This document shows positions 23,839 through 32,224 of a DNA stretch of 34,433 bases, in pieces. The notes under the pieces are model-generated. The model was not told the origin of the DNA. It ran no database searches and worked only from the letters and a program-made list of their open reading frames with translations. The stretch is from contig JASHPB010000262.1 of NCBI GenBank assembly GCA_030038355.1, forward strand, positions 1 to 34,433. Direction: 5' to 3'. A program made the position numbers and the translations under genes. Positions within the stretch are counted from its first letter, which is position 1. Every line of letters begins with the position of its first letter. This stretch comes from Candidatus Binataceae bacterium (lineage in GTDB: Bacteria > Desulfobacterota > Binatia > Binatales > Binataceae).

Positions 23839-26427
23839 TCATCTTCTCGGATCCATCTCTGCCCAGTTCAACCCGGCTTTGACGTCGGCCGCGAGCGGAA
23901 CCTTCATCTCGGCGACGCCTTCCATTTCGCGTTTTGCGATTTCCGCAGCTTGCTCGAGCTCTTTCTCGCCCACCTCGATGAGCAGTTCGTCGTGTACTTG
24001 GAGCAGCATCCGGGCGGTGAGTTTCCGCTGTTTGAACTCACGATCCACCCTTATCATGGCGACTTTTATGAGGTCAGCCGCACTGCCCTGGATCGGCGTA
24101 TTAATTGCTATTCGTTCAGCCTGAGCCCTCGATCCACCCGGTCCCGAGTTAATCTCCGGCACATAACGGCGCCGTCCGTACATCGTTGTCACGTAGCCGG
24201 TTTCCCGCGCCTTGCGGACGGTTTCCTCCATGAAGCTGCGGATTCCGGGCAGGCGTTCGAAATAGCGTTTGATGTAATCCGACGCGTCGGCAAGCTCAAT
24301 TCCAAGTTGGGCGGAGAGCCTCTGCGGGCCCATCCCGTAGATAATCCCGAAATTTATGGTTTTTGCGATGCGCCTCGCGTCCGCGTCGACTTGCCCGGGC
24401 TTCAAGCCAAGGAGCTCTGACGCCGTCCGGGCGTGGATATCCTCGCCATGCTGGAAGGCGCTCACCAGCGTCGGATCGCCCGAAAGATGAGCCAGCACGC
24501 GGAGGTCGATCTGCGAATAGTCGACCGAGAGCAGGCGGCATCCTTTGGCCGCGATAAACGCGCGCCGGATTCGCCGGCCCTCGACCGAGCGTGTCGGGAT
24601 GTTCTGCAGGTTGGGATCGCTCGAACTGACGCGGCCGGTCGCCGCCAGCGCCTGATGGAAAGTCGTATGAACACGGCTGTCGCGTGGGTCGATGAGGCCT
24701 GACAAGGCATCGGCATATGTGGATTTCAACTTGGCGATGACGCGGTACTCGATGAGCTTCTTCGGCATCGGATGCAGGCCGGCGAGCTTCTCCAAAGTAT
24801 CGGCATCGGTCGAGTAGCCGCTCTTGGTCTTCTTCAGACCTTTGGTGGCGAGCTTCAGATGGTCAAACAGCACGTCGCGGAGCTGGATCGGCGAGTTCAG
24901 GTTGAACTCCTTGCCCGCAAGTTCATAACACTCGCGTTCGAGGCGCCGAACCTCTTCATCGAACTCGCGCGAGATTGCCGAGAGCGCCTCGCGGTCAACA
25001 AGGACGCCGGTTTGTTCCATCTCCGCAAGGATCGATGCGATCGGCATCTCGATATCGCGAAACAGGCTCATGAGTCCGTCTGACTCAAGCTTCGCGGTCA
25101 TCACAGGCTCTAGCTTTGCAACAACCTCGGCGTTGGTGCCGGGAAGAGCGCGCGTGCCGAGCGGTGCCAGATGCTCATGGTAAAGATCGATGATCGGTGG
25201 CTCGGTGCGGCCCGAGTTGATGATGTAACCCGCGAGCATCGTGTCAAAATCGACGCCGGCCAGTTTCACACCGTGGCGGGCGAGGCGCGTCAGATGCATC
25301 TTCAGATCGTGGCAAACCTTGAGCGGGGTCTTCGCCCCGAGCAACTCCGCGGCGTCACGAATCTGCGACGGTCCGAGGACGTAGGTCTGGTCATCGGCGT
25401 AGATCTGAAGCCGCTCCGCGCCCGACGGGTCGGTCTCCAGGTCGAGGCCGATTCGTTCCGCCGCCGCGGCCTTCTGCAGCGCGTCAGCCGTCTTGCCCGC
25501 CGCGAGCACTACTTCCGTGGACGTGCTCATCGGCAATTGGGCCTGCGACGGTGCGATTTCCTGCATCAGCGACGAGAACTCGAGCTCGCGCAGAAGCTCG
25601 GCGACCGCGGGTTCATCGATGCCGGGCCAGCGCAAATCCTCCGGCGCGATATCGAGCGGCATGTCGGTTTCGATTTTCACTAACTTCCGCGCGAGCTCGA
25701 CGTCGGTGCGATGCTCCTGCAGGAGGCCCGCGACGCGCTTCGCCGCGCGGATGCCGCTCTCCTCGATACGATCGAGGTGGGCGTAGAGTTCCTTGATGCT
25801 ACCGAATTTCTGGATCAGTGCGGCGGCGGTTTTCTCGCCCACGCCCGGCACGCCCTTCACGTTGTCAATCTGGTCGCCGGTGAGCGCCGCGATCTCAACC
25901 AACGCTGACGGCTCGACGCCGAAGCGGTCCTTCACCTCGCGCGGGCCGATACGCCGTTCCTTCATCGTATCCCAGAGAGTCACCTGCGGACCGACGAGCT
26001 GCATGAAATCCTTGTCTGCAGTGATGATCGTGGTCGTGAAGCGGGCTTTCGCCGCACGTATCGCGAGCGTGCCGATCACGTCGTCGGCCTCGTAGCCCTC
26101 CTTGACGATGCTCTTGATGCGGAACGCCTCGACCGCGCGATGGACGAACGGAATCTGTACGCGGAGGTCGCTCGGCGCCTCGCTGCGGTTGGCCTTGTAT
26201 TCGGCGAATAAATCGTCGCGGAACGTGCGCTTCGGCGAATCGAAGACGACAGCGATATGGGACGGCCGCTCTTCCTTGAGCAGTTTGAGGAGCATGCGGA
26301 TGAAGCCGTAGACGGCGTTGGTCGGCATCCCGCGCGAGTTGTTGAGCTGCGGCAGCGCGAAGAATGCGCGAAAGATGTAGCCCGAACCGTCAACCAGGAT
26401 TAAATCGTCGCGATGCTCACCCGCCAT
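23839..26427 (-). CDS. polA: DNA polymerase I
   Basis: 862 residues from ATG 26427; the frame extends 25 codons further up to 26502, but that lead is basic and unlike PolA starts. The 5'-nuclease domain (1 to about 290) has LILVDGSGYIFRAF, GYEADDVIGTLA, TADKDFMQL and KGVPGVGEKTAAALI. The central 3'-exonuclease-like domain (about 300-455) keeps LDLETD (Asp329, Glu331), but the later catalytic positions look changed: His378 in LKMHL and Glu434 in TNAEVV. The polymerase domain has motif A VDYSQIDLRVLAHLSGD (Asp636), motif B RRIAKTINFGIIYGMG and motif C QVHDELLIEV (Asp813). It fills gaps and removes RNA primers in replication and repair. It is divergent from the ABC cluster. Confidence 0.97.
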   Translation of the reverse strand: MAGEHRDDLILVDGSGYIFRAFFALPQLNNSRGMPTNAVYGFIRMLLKLLKEERPSHIAVVFDSPKRTFRDDLFAEYKANRSEAPSDLRVQIPFVHRAVEAFRIKSIVKEGYEADDVIGTLAIRAAKARFTTTIITADKDFMQLVGPQVTLWDTMKERRIGPREVKDRFGVEPSALVEIAALTGDQIDNVKGVPGVGEKTAAALIQKFGSIKELYAHLDRIEESGIRAAKRVAGLLQEHRTDVELARKLVKIETDMPLDIAPEDLRWPGIDEPAVAELLRELEFSSLMQEIAPSQAQLPMSTSTEVVLAAGKTADALQKAAAAERIGLDLETDPSGAERLQIYADDQTYVLGPSQIRDAAELLGAKTPLKVCHDLKMHLTRLARHGVKLAGVDFDTMLAGYIINSGRTEPPIIDLYHEHLAPLGTRALPGTNAEVVAKLEPVMTAKLESDGLMSLFRDIEMPIASILAEMEQTGVLVDREALSAISREFDEEVRRLERECYELAGKEFNLNSPIQLRDVLFDHLKLATKGLKKTKSGYSTDADTLEKLAGLHPMPKKLIEYRVIAKLKSTYADALSGLIDPRDSRVHTTFHQALAATGRVSSSDPNLQNIPTRSVEGRRIRRAFIAAKGCRLLSVDYSQIDLRVLAHLSGDPTLVSAFQHGEDIHARTASELLGLKPGQVDADARRIAKTINFGIIYGMGPQRLSAQLGIELADASDYIKRYFERLPGIRSFMEETVRKARETGYVTTMYGRRRYVPEINSGPGGSRAQAERIAINTPIQGSAADLIKVAMIRVDREFKQRKLTARMLLQVHDELLIEVGEKELEQAAEIAKREMEGVAEMKVPLAADVKAGLNWAEMDPRR

Positions 26428-26510
26428 GAATCGAAAGTAGCCGATACTCGTGCGCTTGCGAAGCCGGTTGCGTGGTGAGACGCGCGCCGACCGCTTAGGC
26501 AAGCATCGTA

Positions 26511-26538
26511 TTGACAGTATGACTTGGCGAGTTTATTC
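26511..26538 (+). promoter_or_regulatory. Possible sigma70-type promoter for the ABC cluster
   Basis: TTGACA at 26511-26516 is followed after 16 bp by a weak TTATTC at 26533-26538, within the 197-bp gap between divergent polA and the ABC ATPase. The -35 is perfect and the -10 poor, and the distance to the ATG is 86 bp. Confidence 0.3.
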
Positions 26539-26624
26539 CTTTTTGTTGCTTCCAACGTTTTGAATTTGCCGAAGCGGTCGCCAGTCTTATTAAAGAAAAC
26601 GGCCCTTCTAGATCGGACATCTGG

Positions 26625-27392
26625 ATGATCGAGGTCAAGAATCTCGTTAAGAGCTACGGAAACGTAGTTGCCGTCAAGGGTATCTCGTTCAAAGCCGACG
26701 AGGGCGCAATCCTTGGCTTTCTCGGCCCCAACGGCGCAGGCAAAACCACGACCATGCGCATCATCACGGGCTTCATGCCGGCAACCTCCGGCACCGTGCT
26801 GATCGACGGGCTCGATATCTTCAAGAATTCACTCGAAGCGCGGCGCAAAATCGGCTACTTGCCGGAGAATCCTCCGCTTTACACCGATATGCGCGTCGAT
26901 GCGTACCTTCGCTTCGTGGCGCGGCTGCGCGGCCTTGGCCGATCGGCGGTCGACGAGGCGCTTGAGCATGTGCTCAAGGTTTGCGGCCTCGAGGAAATGT
27001 CGCATCGCATCTGCGGGCATCTGTCGAAGGGTTATCGCCAGCGCGTCGGGCTCGCACAAGCGCTGATTCACAATCCGCCCGTGCTTGTGCTCGACGAGCC
27101 GACGATCGGGCTCGATCCGCGGCAGATCCACGAGATTCGCGAGCTGATTCACAAGCTCGCCGGTCATCGCACGGTTGTGCTCTCGACCCATATCCTGCCC
27201 GAGGTCTCGCAGATCTGCCAAAAAGTAGTGATCATCGCCGACGGCCGTGTCGTGCTCGAGGAGCAGCTCGAAAAGCTTCCGGCCGGCACGTCGCTCGAAG
27301 AAGTGTTTCTGCACGCAATATCGAAAGAGCATCCGGAAGATGCCGGCCGCGCCGAGGAAACGTTGGAGGAGGTTGGCGCGGGTCACGCCTGA
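26625..27392 (+). CDS. ABC transporter ATP-binding protein (GldA-like)
   Basis: 255 residues. Walker A GPNGAGKT (34-41), the signature LSKGYRQRVGLAQAL (133-147), Walker B VLVLDEPTIGLD (153-164) and the switch His189 (STHIL) are all present, so it should hydrolyse ATP. The Q-loop position reads YLPENPPLY, the Glu-containing variant common in ABC-2 and GldA-like subunits. It is the first gene of a tightly spaced plus-strand cluster: permease 19 bp later, then a GldG-like protein and a DUF4340 protein. In Bacteroidota the GldAFG system is needed for gliding and secretion; in other phyla the substrate of this cluster is unknown. It would power the complex from the cytoplasmic side. Confidence 0.95.
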   Translation: MIEVKNLVKSYGNVVAVKGISFKADEGAILGFLGPNGAGKTTTMRIITGFMPATSGTVLIDGLDIFKNSLEARRKIGYLPENPPLYTDMRVDAYLRFVARLRGLGRSAVDEALEHVLKVCGLEEMSHRICGHLSKGYRQRVGLAQALIHNPPVLVLDEPTIGLDPRQIHEIRELIHKLAGHRTVVLSTHILPEVSQICQKVVIIADGRVVLEEQLEKLPAGTSLEEVFLHAISKEHPEDAGRAEETLEEVGAGHA

Positions 27393-27411
27393 TTCCGTCG
27401 CAGCGTCAAAA

Positions 27412-28185
27412 ATGAGAAACGCAATTACGATCGCGGGCAAAGAGCTCGCGGGCTATTTCGTGCAGCCGGTCGCCTACGTGGTGATGTCAGTGTTCCTGCT
27501 GCTCGGCGGATTCTTCTTCTTCAACATGCTGCGCTACTTCGAAGTCGTGCTGCAGATGTACACCGCGATGCAGAATCCCGAGGTGCTGGCGCGCCTCAAT
27601 TTGAATCACGCGGTGATTGAGCCGCTGCTGCACAACCTCGCGATCGTGCTCGTCATTCTGGTGCCGGCGATCACGATGCGGAGCTTCGCCGAGGAGAAGC
27701 GCACCGGCACTTACGAACTGTTGCTGACCGCGCCGGTCCGCACCGGTGAGATCGTCGCTGGCAAGTTTATCGCGGCCGCGGTCTTCATGCTGATTATGAT
27801 CGGTCTGGCGGGAATATTCCCGCTCATCCTTGTGATGTTCGGTAACCCTGAAATCGGCGTGATGATGTCCGGCTATATCGGAATTGCGTTTCTCTCGGTA
27901 AGCTTCGTCGCAATCGGCCTCTTCACCAGCTCGATCACGCAGAATCAGATTATCGCGGCGATCACCTGCTTCGGCCTGCTGCTTCTGCTGTACGTTATCT
28001 CGTGGCCGGCGGAAGCGGGCGGCAGCCAGTTCGGCGACCTGCTGCGCTACCTCTCACTGCCCGATCACTTCGGCCAGATGGTGTCGGGGATTATCGATAC
28101 GCGCGATATCGTCTACTTCCTGAGCGTGATCGTGGTCGCGCTCTTCCTCACGCAGCGCTCGGTCGAATCGGTGCGCTGGCGCTAG
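27412..28185 (+). CDS. ABC-2 type permease (GldF-like)
   Basis: 257 residues from ATG 27412; the frame is open upstream, but that overlaps the ATPase gene. Six hydrophobic segments are visible. The N-terminal AGKELAGYFVQPVAYVVMSV and, after the second helix, MRSFAEEKRTGTYELLLTAP are the hallmark of ABC-2 permeases of the GldF/NosY type, the latter being the coupling helix. A loop with QNPEVLARLNLNHAVIEP lies between the first two spans. It forms the membrane channel for the preceding ATPase. Spacing of 19 bp to the ATPase and 7 bp to the GldG-like gene indicates co-translation. The transported substrate cannot be read from sequence. Confidence 0.93.
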   Translation: MRNAITIAGKELAGYFVQPVAYVVMSVFLLLGGFFFFNMLRYFEVVLQMYTAMQNPEVLARLNLNHAVIEPLLHNLAIVLVILVPAITMRSFAEEKRTGTYELLLTAPVRTGEIVAGKFIAAAVFMLIMIGLAGIFPLILVMFGNPEIGVMMSGYIGIAFLSVSFVAIGLFTSSITQNQIIAAITCFGLLLLLYVISWPAEAGGSQFGDLLRYLSLPDHFGQMVSGIIDTRDIVYFLSVIVVALFLTQRSVESVRWR

Positions 28186-28192
28186 GCTCATT

Positions 28193-29761
28193 ATGCGGCG
28201 ATCAACGGCGCTCTACGGAATCCTTGGCCTGGTGCTGGTCGCATTCGGCCTGATCGACTACTTCATCGCGACCGGCTTCCGGCTCTTCGTCGTGGTCAAC
28301 ATCGTGGCCGGTGTCTTCTCGCTGGTCCTCTGGATCATGTCGAGCTACTCGGACATCGCGTCACTCGCGGGACAACGCTCGACGCGCTACGGGCTGAACG
28401 CGGTCCTGTATTCGATCGTGTTCATCCTGATCCTGTGCGCAGTCAACTACATCTCGTCGCTGCATCATACGCGGCTCGATCTGACGACCGAGAAAATCTA
28501 CAGCCTCTCGACGGAGTCGCAGGCCGTGCTCAAGAACCTGAAGCAGCCGCTCAAGCTCTACGGCTTCTTCCAAGGCGGCGCGAATCCCCAAGCGCGCGAG
28601 CTGTATGAGACCTATGCTTACTCGTCGCCGAAGGTGACGTTTGAGGTGGTCGATCCCGACCAGCATCCAGAACTCGCCGAGCGCTACAAAGTCTCGGTGA
28701 TGGGCACGACGCATCTGCAATACGGCGACGACAAGACCGGCAACGGTACTAACATCACCGAACTCAACGAGGAAGCGCTCACGAACGCGATCTTGCGTGT
28801 CAGCAAGCGCACGACCAAGGTGATCGAGTTCCTCGACGGCCACGGCGAAGCCGATATCGACAACACCGATTCGCCGAACGGCTACGGCGCGTTGAAGAAA
28901 GACCTCGAGGGTGAGGGCTACGAAGTTCGGAAGCTCCTGCTCGCGACGCAGGCCAAGGTGCCAGACGACGCGAATATCGTGGCGATCGCGGGTCCGATCA
29001 AACCGATCCTGCCACACGAGATCGACGCGCTGAACGCATACCTGAAGGGCGGCGGGCGGATCGTCACGACGCTCAGGCCGCAGCGGCCCGACCAGCCGAT
29101 TGATGAATCCGCGCTCATCGGCCTGCTCGGCGACTGGGGCATCACCGTCGACAACGACGTCATCGTCGACCAGGTTGTGCGCCTCTTCGCAGGCCCCGAG
29201 CTCGGCCTGAATCCCCTGGTGCAGAGCTACGGTGTGCATCCCATCACGAAGGATTTCACGCAGCGTACAGTGTTCCCGATGTCGCGATCGATCGGCGCCG
29301 CGGCGAAGCTCAAGCCCGGCATCACCGTGACGTCGCTCGCCAAGACCAGCGAGAGCTCGTGGGGCGAGACCGACCTCGATACGCTTTTCCGCCAACAGAA
29401 GGCCCAGCTCGATGCCAAGGATATCCGCGGGCCGCTTTCCGTGGCCGAGGCGATGGAAGGTAACCTCGAGCAACTGGGCTACGCCAAAAGCGGCGAGGCG
29501 CGGATGGTCGTGTTCGGCAGCACCGATTTCGCCGACAACCAGACTTCGACCGAGTTCTTCAACCGCGACCTGTTCATCAACAGCATGGACTGGCTTGCGG
29601 GCGAGGAGAGCCAGATTTCGATTCGTCCGCGCTCGATGCGGGCGTCGCGCTTTCGCCTCACGGTCGATCAGTTTGCGATCGTGTTTGCACTATCGGTGCT
29701 GATGCTGCCCGAGCTGTTGCTGATTATCGGCATCGCGGTGTGGTGGGAGCGGCGCAATTAG
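28193..29761 (+). CDS. GldG-family ABC auxiliary protein
   Basis: 522 residues. Three hydrophobic spans lie in the first about 90 residues and one at the C-terminus (about 498-516), ending in WWERRN, so a large extracytoplasmic domain hangs between membrane anchors. That domain has LDLTTEKIYSLSTESQAVLK near its start, the characteristic opening of the GldG/ABC_transp_aux family, and EFLDGHGEADI in the middle, followed by a Rossmann-like section (YLKGGGRIVTTLRPQ). Family members accompany GldA/GldF-type ATPase-permease pairs and are required for their function in gliding bacteria; their biochemical role is unsettled. It is the third gene of the cluster. Confidence 0.9.
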   Translation: MRRSTALYGILGLVLVAFGLIDYFIATGFRLFVVVNIVAGVFSLVLWIMSSYSDIASLAGQRSTRYGLNAVLYSIVFILILCAVNYISSLHHTRLDLTTEKIYSLSTESQAVLKNLKQPLKLYGFFQGGANPQARELYETYAYSSPKVTFEVVDPDQHPELAERYKVSVMGTTHLQYGDDKTGNGTNITELNEEALTNAILRVSKRTTKVIEFLDGHGEADIDNTDSPNGYGALKKDLEGEGYEVRKLLLATQAKVPDDANIVAIAGPIKPILPHEIDALNAYLKGGGRIVTTLRPQRPDQPIDESALIGLLGDWGITVDNDVIVDQVVRLFAGPELGLNPLVQSYGVHPITKDFTQRTVFPMSRSIGAAAKLKPGITVTSLAKTSESSWGETDLDTLFRQQKAQLDAKDIRGPLSVAEAMEGNLEQLGYAKSGEARMVVFGSTDFADNQTSTEFFNRDLFINSMDWLAGEESQISIRPRSMRASRFRLTVDQFAIVFALSVLMLPELLLIIGIAVWWERRN

Positions 29762-29788
29762 CAAGGCGCGCCACGGCATTTTTCGTCG

Positions 29789-31270
29789 ATGAATTTCCGC
29801 AATACGATCATTGCAATCTTCGTGCTCGCGATTATCGGCGGCTACGCGCTCTACGTCGGCAAGTTCGCCAAGCCGGAAGAGACCACGCAGAAGCTGTTCC
29901 AGTTGAAGCCCGACGATATCGCGAAGATTGTACTCAAGTATCCCGACCGCGAGCTCGAGCTCGAACGCAACAAGTCGTTCGGCCAGTGGTCGATCGTCAA
30001 GCCCGTAGGCACTGACGCCGATCAGACCGCAGCGAACAACCTCGCGCGAGCAATCGCCGATTGCGAGTTGGTCAAGACCGTTGAGGACAATCCAACCGAC
30101 CTCAAGCCCTTCGGACTCGACAAGCCGCAGGTGACCGTCACCGTGACGACTTTCGCCGGCAAGGCTTATCCGGGCATCGAGGTCGGAAAGACGACGCCGA
30201 TCGGCTTCAACGCGTACATCAAGACCACCGACAAGCCCGCCGTGATGCTCACGCAGTCCGCGTTCCAGTCGGGCATGAACAAGTCGCTCAACGACATGCG
30301 CAATCGCGATCTGATGTCGTTCACGATGGACGAGGTGCAGAAGTTCGTGCTGGCGAAGGACGATGGCACCACGATCGAAATCGATCGCGATGGCGACAAC
30401 TGGAAAATCGTCCAGCCCGCCGTCTACAAGGCCGATGATACGCAGGTGCGCGAGGCGCTGAGCGCGCTCCTCAACGCCAAGGTCGCGGATTTCATTAATG
30501 ACGCGCCAACCGCAGTCACGGAGTACGGCCTCGGCAAGCCGCATGTGATGGCAACCGTCTATCTCAAAAATGGCACGCAGCAGTCTCTCCTCTTCGGCTT
30601 CAAGCAGACCGAGGCCGGCAAGGACGGTGTCTACGTCCGACGGGGCGAGCGCGCGCCAGTCTACACGGTCCATGAGTATGTGATGAACGACGTTGATCGC
30701 TCGCTGCTTGCGCTCCGCGACAAGACCGTGTTCGCGTTCGATCCGGCCAATGTGGAATCGCTCAACATCAAGGATGAATCCGGAACATTCACGCTGAAGC
30801 GCGCGCCCGCCGGCAAATGGGACATCGTCGCCGGCGGCAAAAGCTCGAGCGCCGACGTGCCGGTGGTCGAGCGCTTCCTCGATCAGCTGCGCGACCTGAA
30901 AGGCAATGCGATCGTCGCCGACCCGATGCCGAGCTTCATGCCGTTCGGCCTGAACGCGCCGGCGATCGACGTGACCTTGTTCGACAAGAGCGGCAAGCAG
31001 CTCGGCGATATGAAGCTCTCGAAGGTGAGTATTAAGCCGGCGACGCCGCCCGCTCCTGGCGAACTCCCCGGTCCGACGACGCAGTATTACGCCGCGTCGA
31101 CCGCGAGCAAAGCAGTATATTCTGTCAGCGATTATTACTTCACGCAGCTCAACAAACCGTCGCGTCTTTTTCTGTCGCGCAGCGCAATGGCAGCCGCGTC
31201 GAGCGCCGCATCGCCGGCGCCGTCGTTCGCGGCCTCTCCCGCGGCTGCAGCTTCATCTGCTGCCAAATAG
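29789..31270 (+). CDS. DUF4340 domain-containing membrane-anchored protein
   Basis: 493 residues. An N-terminal membrane anchor (about 5-23) is followed by repeated DUF4340-type units: PDDIAKIVLKYPDRELELER, GQWSIVKP, then LKPFGLDKPQVTVTVT. A second copy runs through MDEVQKFVLAKDDGTTIEID, DNWKIVQP and YGLGKPHVMATV, and a third through VESLNIKDESGTFTLKR, GKWDIVAGG and FMPFGLNAPAIDVTLF. So the protein holds three related repeats of about 130-150 residues. It ends in an Ala/Ser/Pro-rich, low-complexity tail (about 465-493). DUF4340 proteins commonly follow GldG-like genes and are taken as extracytoplasmic partners of the ABC system; function is unknown. Confidence 0.9.
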   Translation: MNFRNTIIAIFVLAIIGGYALYVGKFAKPEETTQKLFQLKPDDIAKIVLKYPDRELELERNKSFGQWSIVKPVGTDADQTAANNLARAIADCELVKTVEDNPTDLKPFGLDKPQVTVTVTTFAGKAYPGIEVGKTTPIGFNAYIKTTDKPAVMLTQSAFQSGMNKSLNDMRNRDLMSFTMDEVQKFVLAKDDGTTIEIDRDGDNWKIVQPAVYKADDTQVREALSALLNAKVADFINDAPTAVTEYGLGKPHVMATVYLKNGTQQSLLFGFKQTEAGKDGVYVRRGERAPVYTVHEYVMNDVDRSLLALRDKTVFAFDPANVESLNIKDESGTFTLKRAPAGKWDIVAGGKSSSADVPVVERFLDQLRDLKGNAIVADPMPSFMPFGLNAPAIDVTLFDKSGKQLGDMKLSKVSIKPATPPAPGELPGPTTQYYAASTASKAVYSVSDYYFTQLNKPSRLFLSRSAMAAASSAASPAPSFAASPAAAASSAAK

Positions 31271-31304
31271 TCACTTGAAGATCGCCAAATAGTCATTGAC
31301 TATT
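31262..31304 (+). repeat. 12-bp direct repeat and small inverted repeat at the end of the DUF4340 gene
   Basis: GCCAAATAGTCA occurs at 31262-31273, spanning the stop codon, and again at 31284-31295. The second copy is part of an inverted repeat AATAGTCA-T-TGACTATT at 31288-31304. It may be a small duplication. As a hairpin it is AT-rich and has no T-tract, so terminator function is doubtful. Confidence 0.45.
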
Positions 31305-31330
31305 CGGCGCGACTAGGATTTCGTCCGCAA

Positions 31331-31346
31331 TGTTTCACTTGAAACA
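31331..31346. promoter_or_regulatory. parS-like (ParB-binding) box
   Basis: TGTTTCACTTGAAACA matches the parS consensus TGTTTCACGTGAAACA at 15 of 16 positions and sits in the short intergenic region between the convergent DUF4340 and acpS genes. Outside the centre the palindrome is complete, with one further pair (A/T) on each side. Function is inferred from the match. Confidence 0.6.
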
Positions 31347-31459
31347 TCGCGGTAGATCTTCGCCCCGTTCAGGATGAAGTGTTCAGCCTCTTCACGGATC
31401 AACTGATCAGCCTTGCGTTCGCGATTGGTTGGCGTGAGCTTAATCGCGCGCGAATCGCG

Positions 31460-31852
31460 TCATCCTTCCGCGATCACATGCGCGATCGCCTCGTTGGCGG
31501 TGTGTGTGATGCTCAAATGAAAGATGCGAACCTGCTTGCGCTCGGCGAAGGCCGCGGCCTTGCCTGAGAGCACGATCGTCGGCGCGGCGCCGCGCCGTCG
31601 CACCACTTCGATCTCGCTCCAGCCGACGTTGCGGTTCCATCCCGTGCCTAGCGCCTTCATCGTCGCTTCCTTGGCCGCGAAGCGCGCGGCGTAGCTCTGG
31701 AAGCGCGGCTTGCCGCGCGACTCGCAATATTCGATTTCACCGGGCGTGTAAACGCGCGCGCGAAACCGTTCCCCGGTCTTTGCCTGCGTCAGCGCGCGCT
31801 CGATCCGCTCGACCTCGATCATGTCGATTCCGGTGCCGAGAATTTTAGCCAT
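31460..31852 (-). CDS. acpS: Holo-[acyl-carrier-protein] synthase
   Basis: 130 residues from ATG 31852, which follows GAGG at 6 bp; the open frame 15 codons upstream lacks that signal. The AcpS signature is complete: GTGIDMIEVERIERAL (6-21) with the Mg-binding Asp10, the YTPGEIEYC block (35-43), RFAAKEATMKALGTG (57-71) with Glu62, and HLSITHT with the C-terminal AIAHVIAEG. It transfers 4'-phosphopantetheine from CoA to apo-ACP, which is essential for fatty-acid synthesis. Length is normal for the family (about 120-140). It converges on the DUF4340 gene and is divergent from the ferredoxin gene. Confidence 0.95.
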   Translation of the reverse strand: MAKILGTGIDMIEVERIERALTQAKTGERFRARVYTPGEIEYCESRGKPRFQSYAARFAAKEATMKALGTGWNRNVGWSEIEVVRRRGAAPTIVLSGKAAAFAERKQVRIFHLSITHTANEAIAHVIAEG

Positions 31853-31984
31853 CAAAGACCTCGCATCGAGTATTAACGGCGGCGCGGCTGGATTCAAAGC
31901 CGGCGTTTGTGCGTGCTTGCGAGATGCGATCGGTGGATTCTATTGTTCAAGGCGAGATTCTGTTTCGGATGCGGGGAGAGCCTG

Positions 31985-32218
31985 ATGGCCAAACTGAAGA
32001 TTACTGTGAACAAGTCGCGATGCATCTCGAGCGGCGACTGCACCGAGACGGCGCCGGCGGTTTTTCAACTCGATGCCGACGGCAAATCCGACGTCGTCAA
32101 TCCTACCGGCGCGGCTGACAGCCTGATTCTCTCCGCCGCGCGCTCGTGCCCGGTGAAGGCGATCAGCGTGGTCGACGAGGACAGCGGCACGCAGCTTTTC
32201 CCGCCGCCCAAGAAGTAA
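31985..32218 (+). CDS. Small three-Cys ferredoxin ([3Fe-4S], P450-type)
   Basis: 77 residues from ATG 31985, with GGAGAG 6 bp before it. The cluster ligands are Cys13 and Cys19 (RCISSGDC) and Cys55 (SCPVKAI). Ser16 is at the position of the fourth Cys of [4Fe-4S] proteins, giving Cys-x5-Cys...Cys-Pro. ETAPAVFQLDADG and the AARSCPVKAISVVDE end are typical of the single-cluster ferredoxins that donate electrons to bacterial cytochromes P450. It is therefore probably a [3Fe-4S] carrier. No P450 or ferredoxin reductase lies in the window, so the partner is elsewhere. It is 6 bp upstream of the acetyltransferase gene. Confidence 0.88.
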   Translation: MAKLKITVNKSRCISSGDCTETAPAVFQLDADGKSDVVNPTGAADSLILSAARSCPVKAISVVDEDSGTQLFPPPKK

Positions 32219-32224
32219 ACGAGC

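Noticed and set aside
28361-29473. Minus-strand open frame (370 codons) opposite the GldG-like gene
   Set aside because: Antisense shadow with biased composition and no motif; the plus strand is an evident cluster member.
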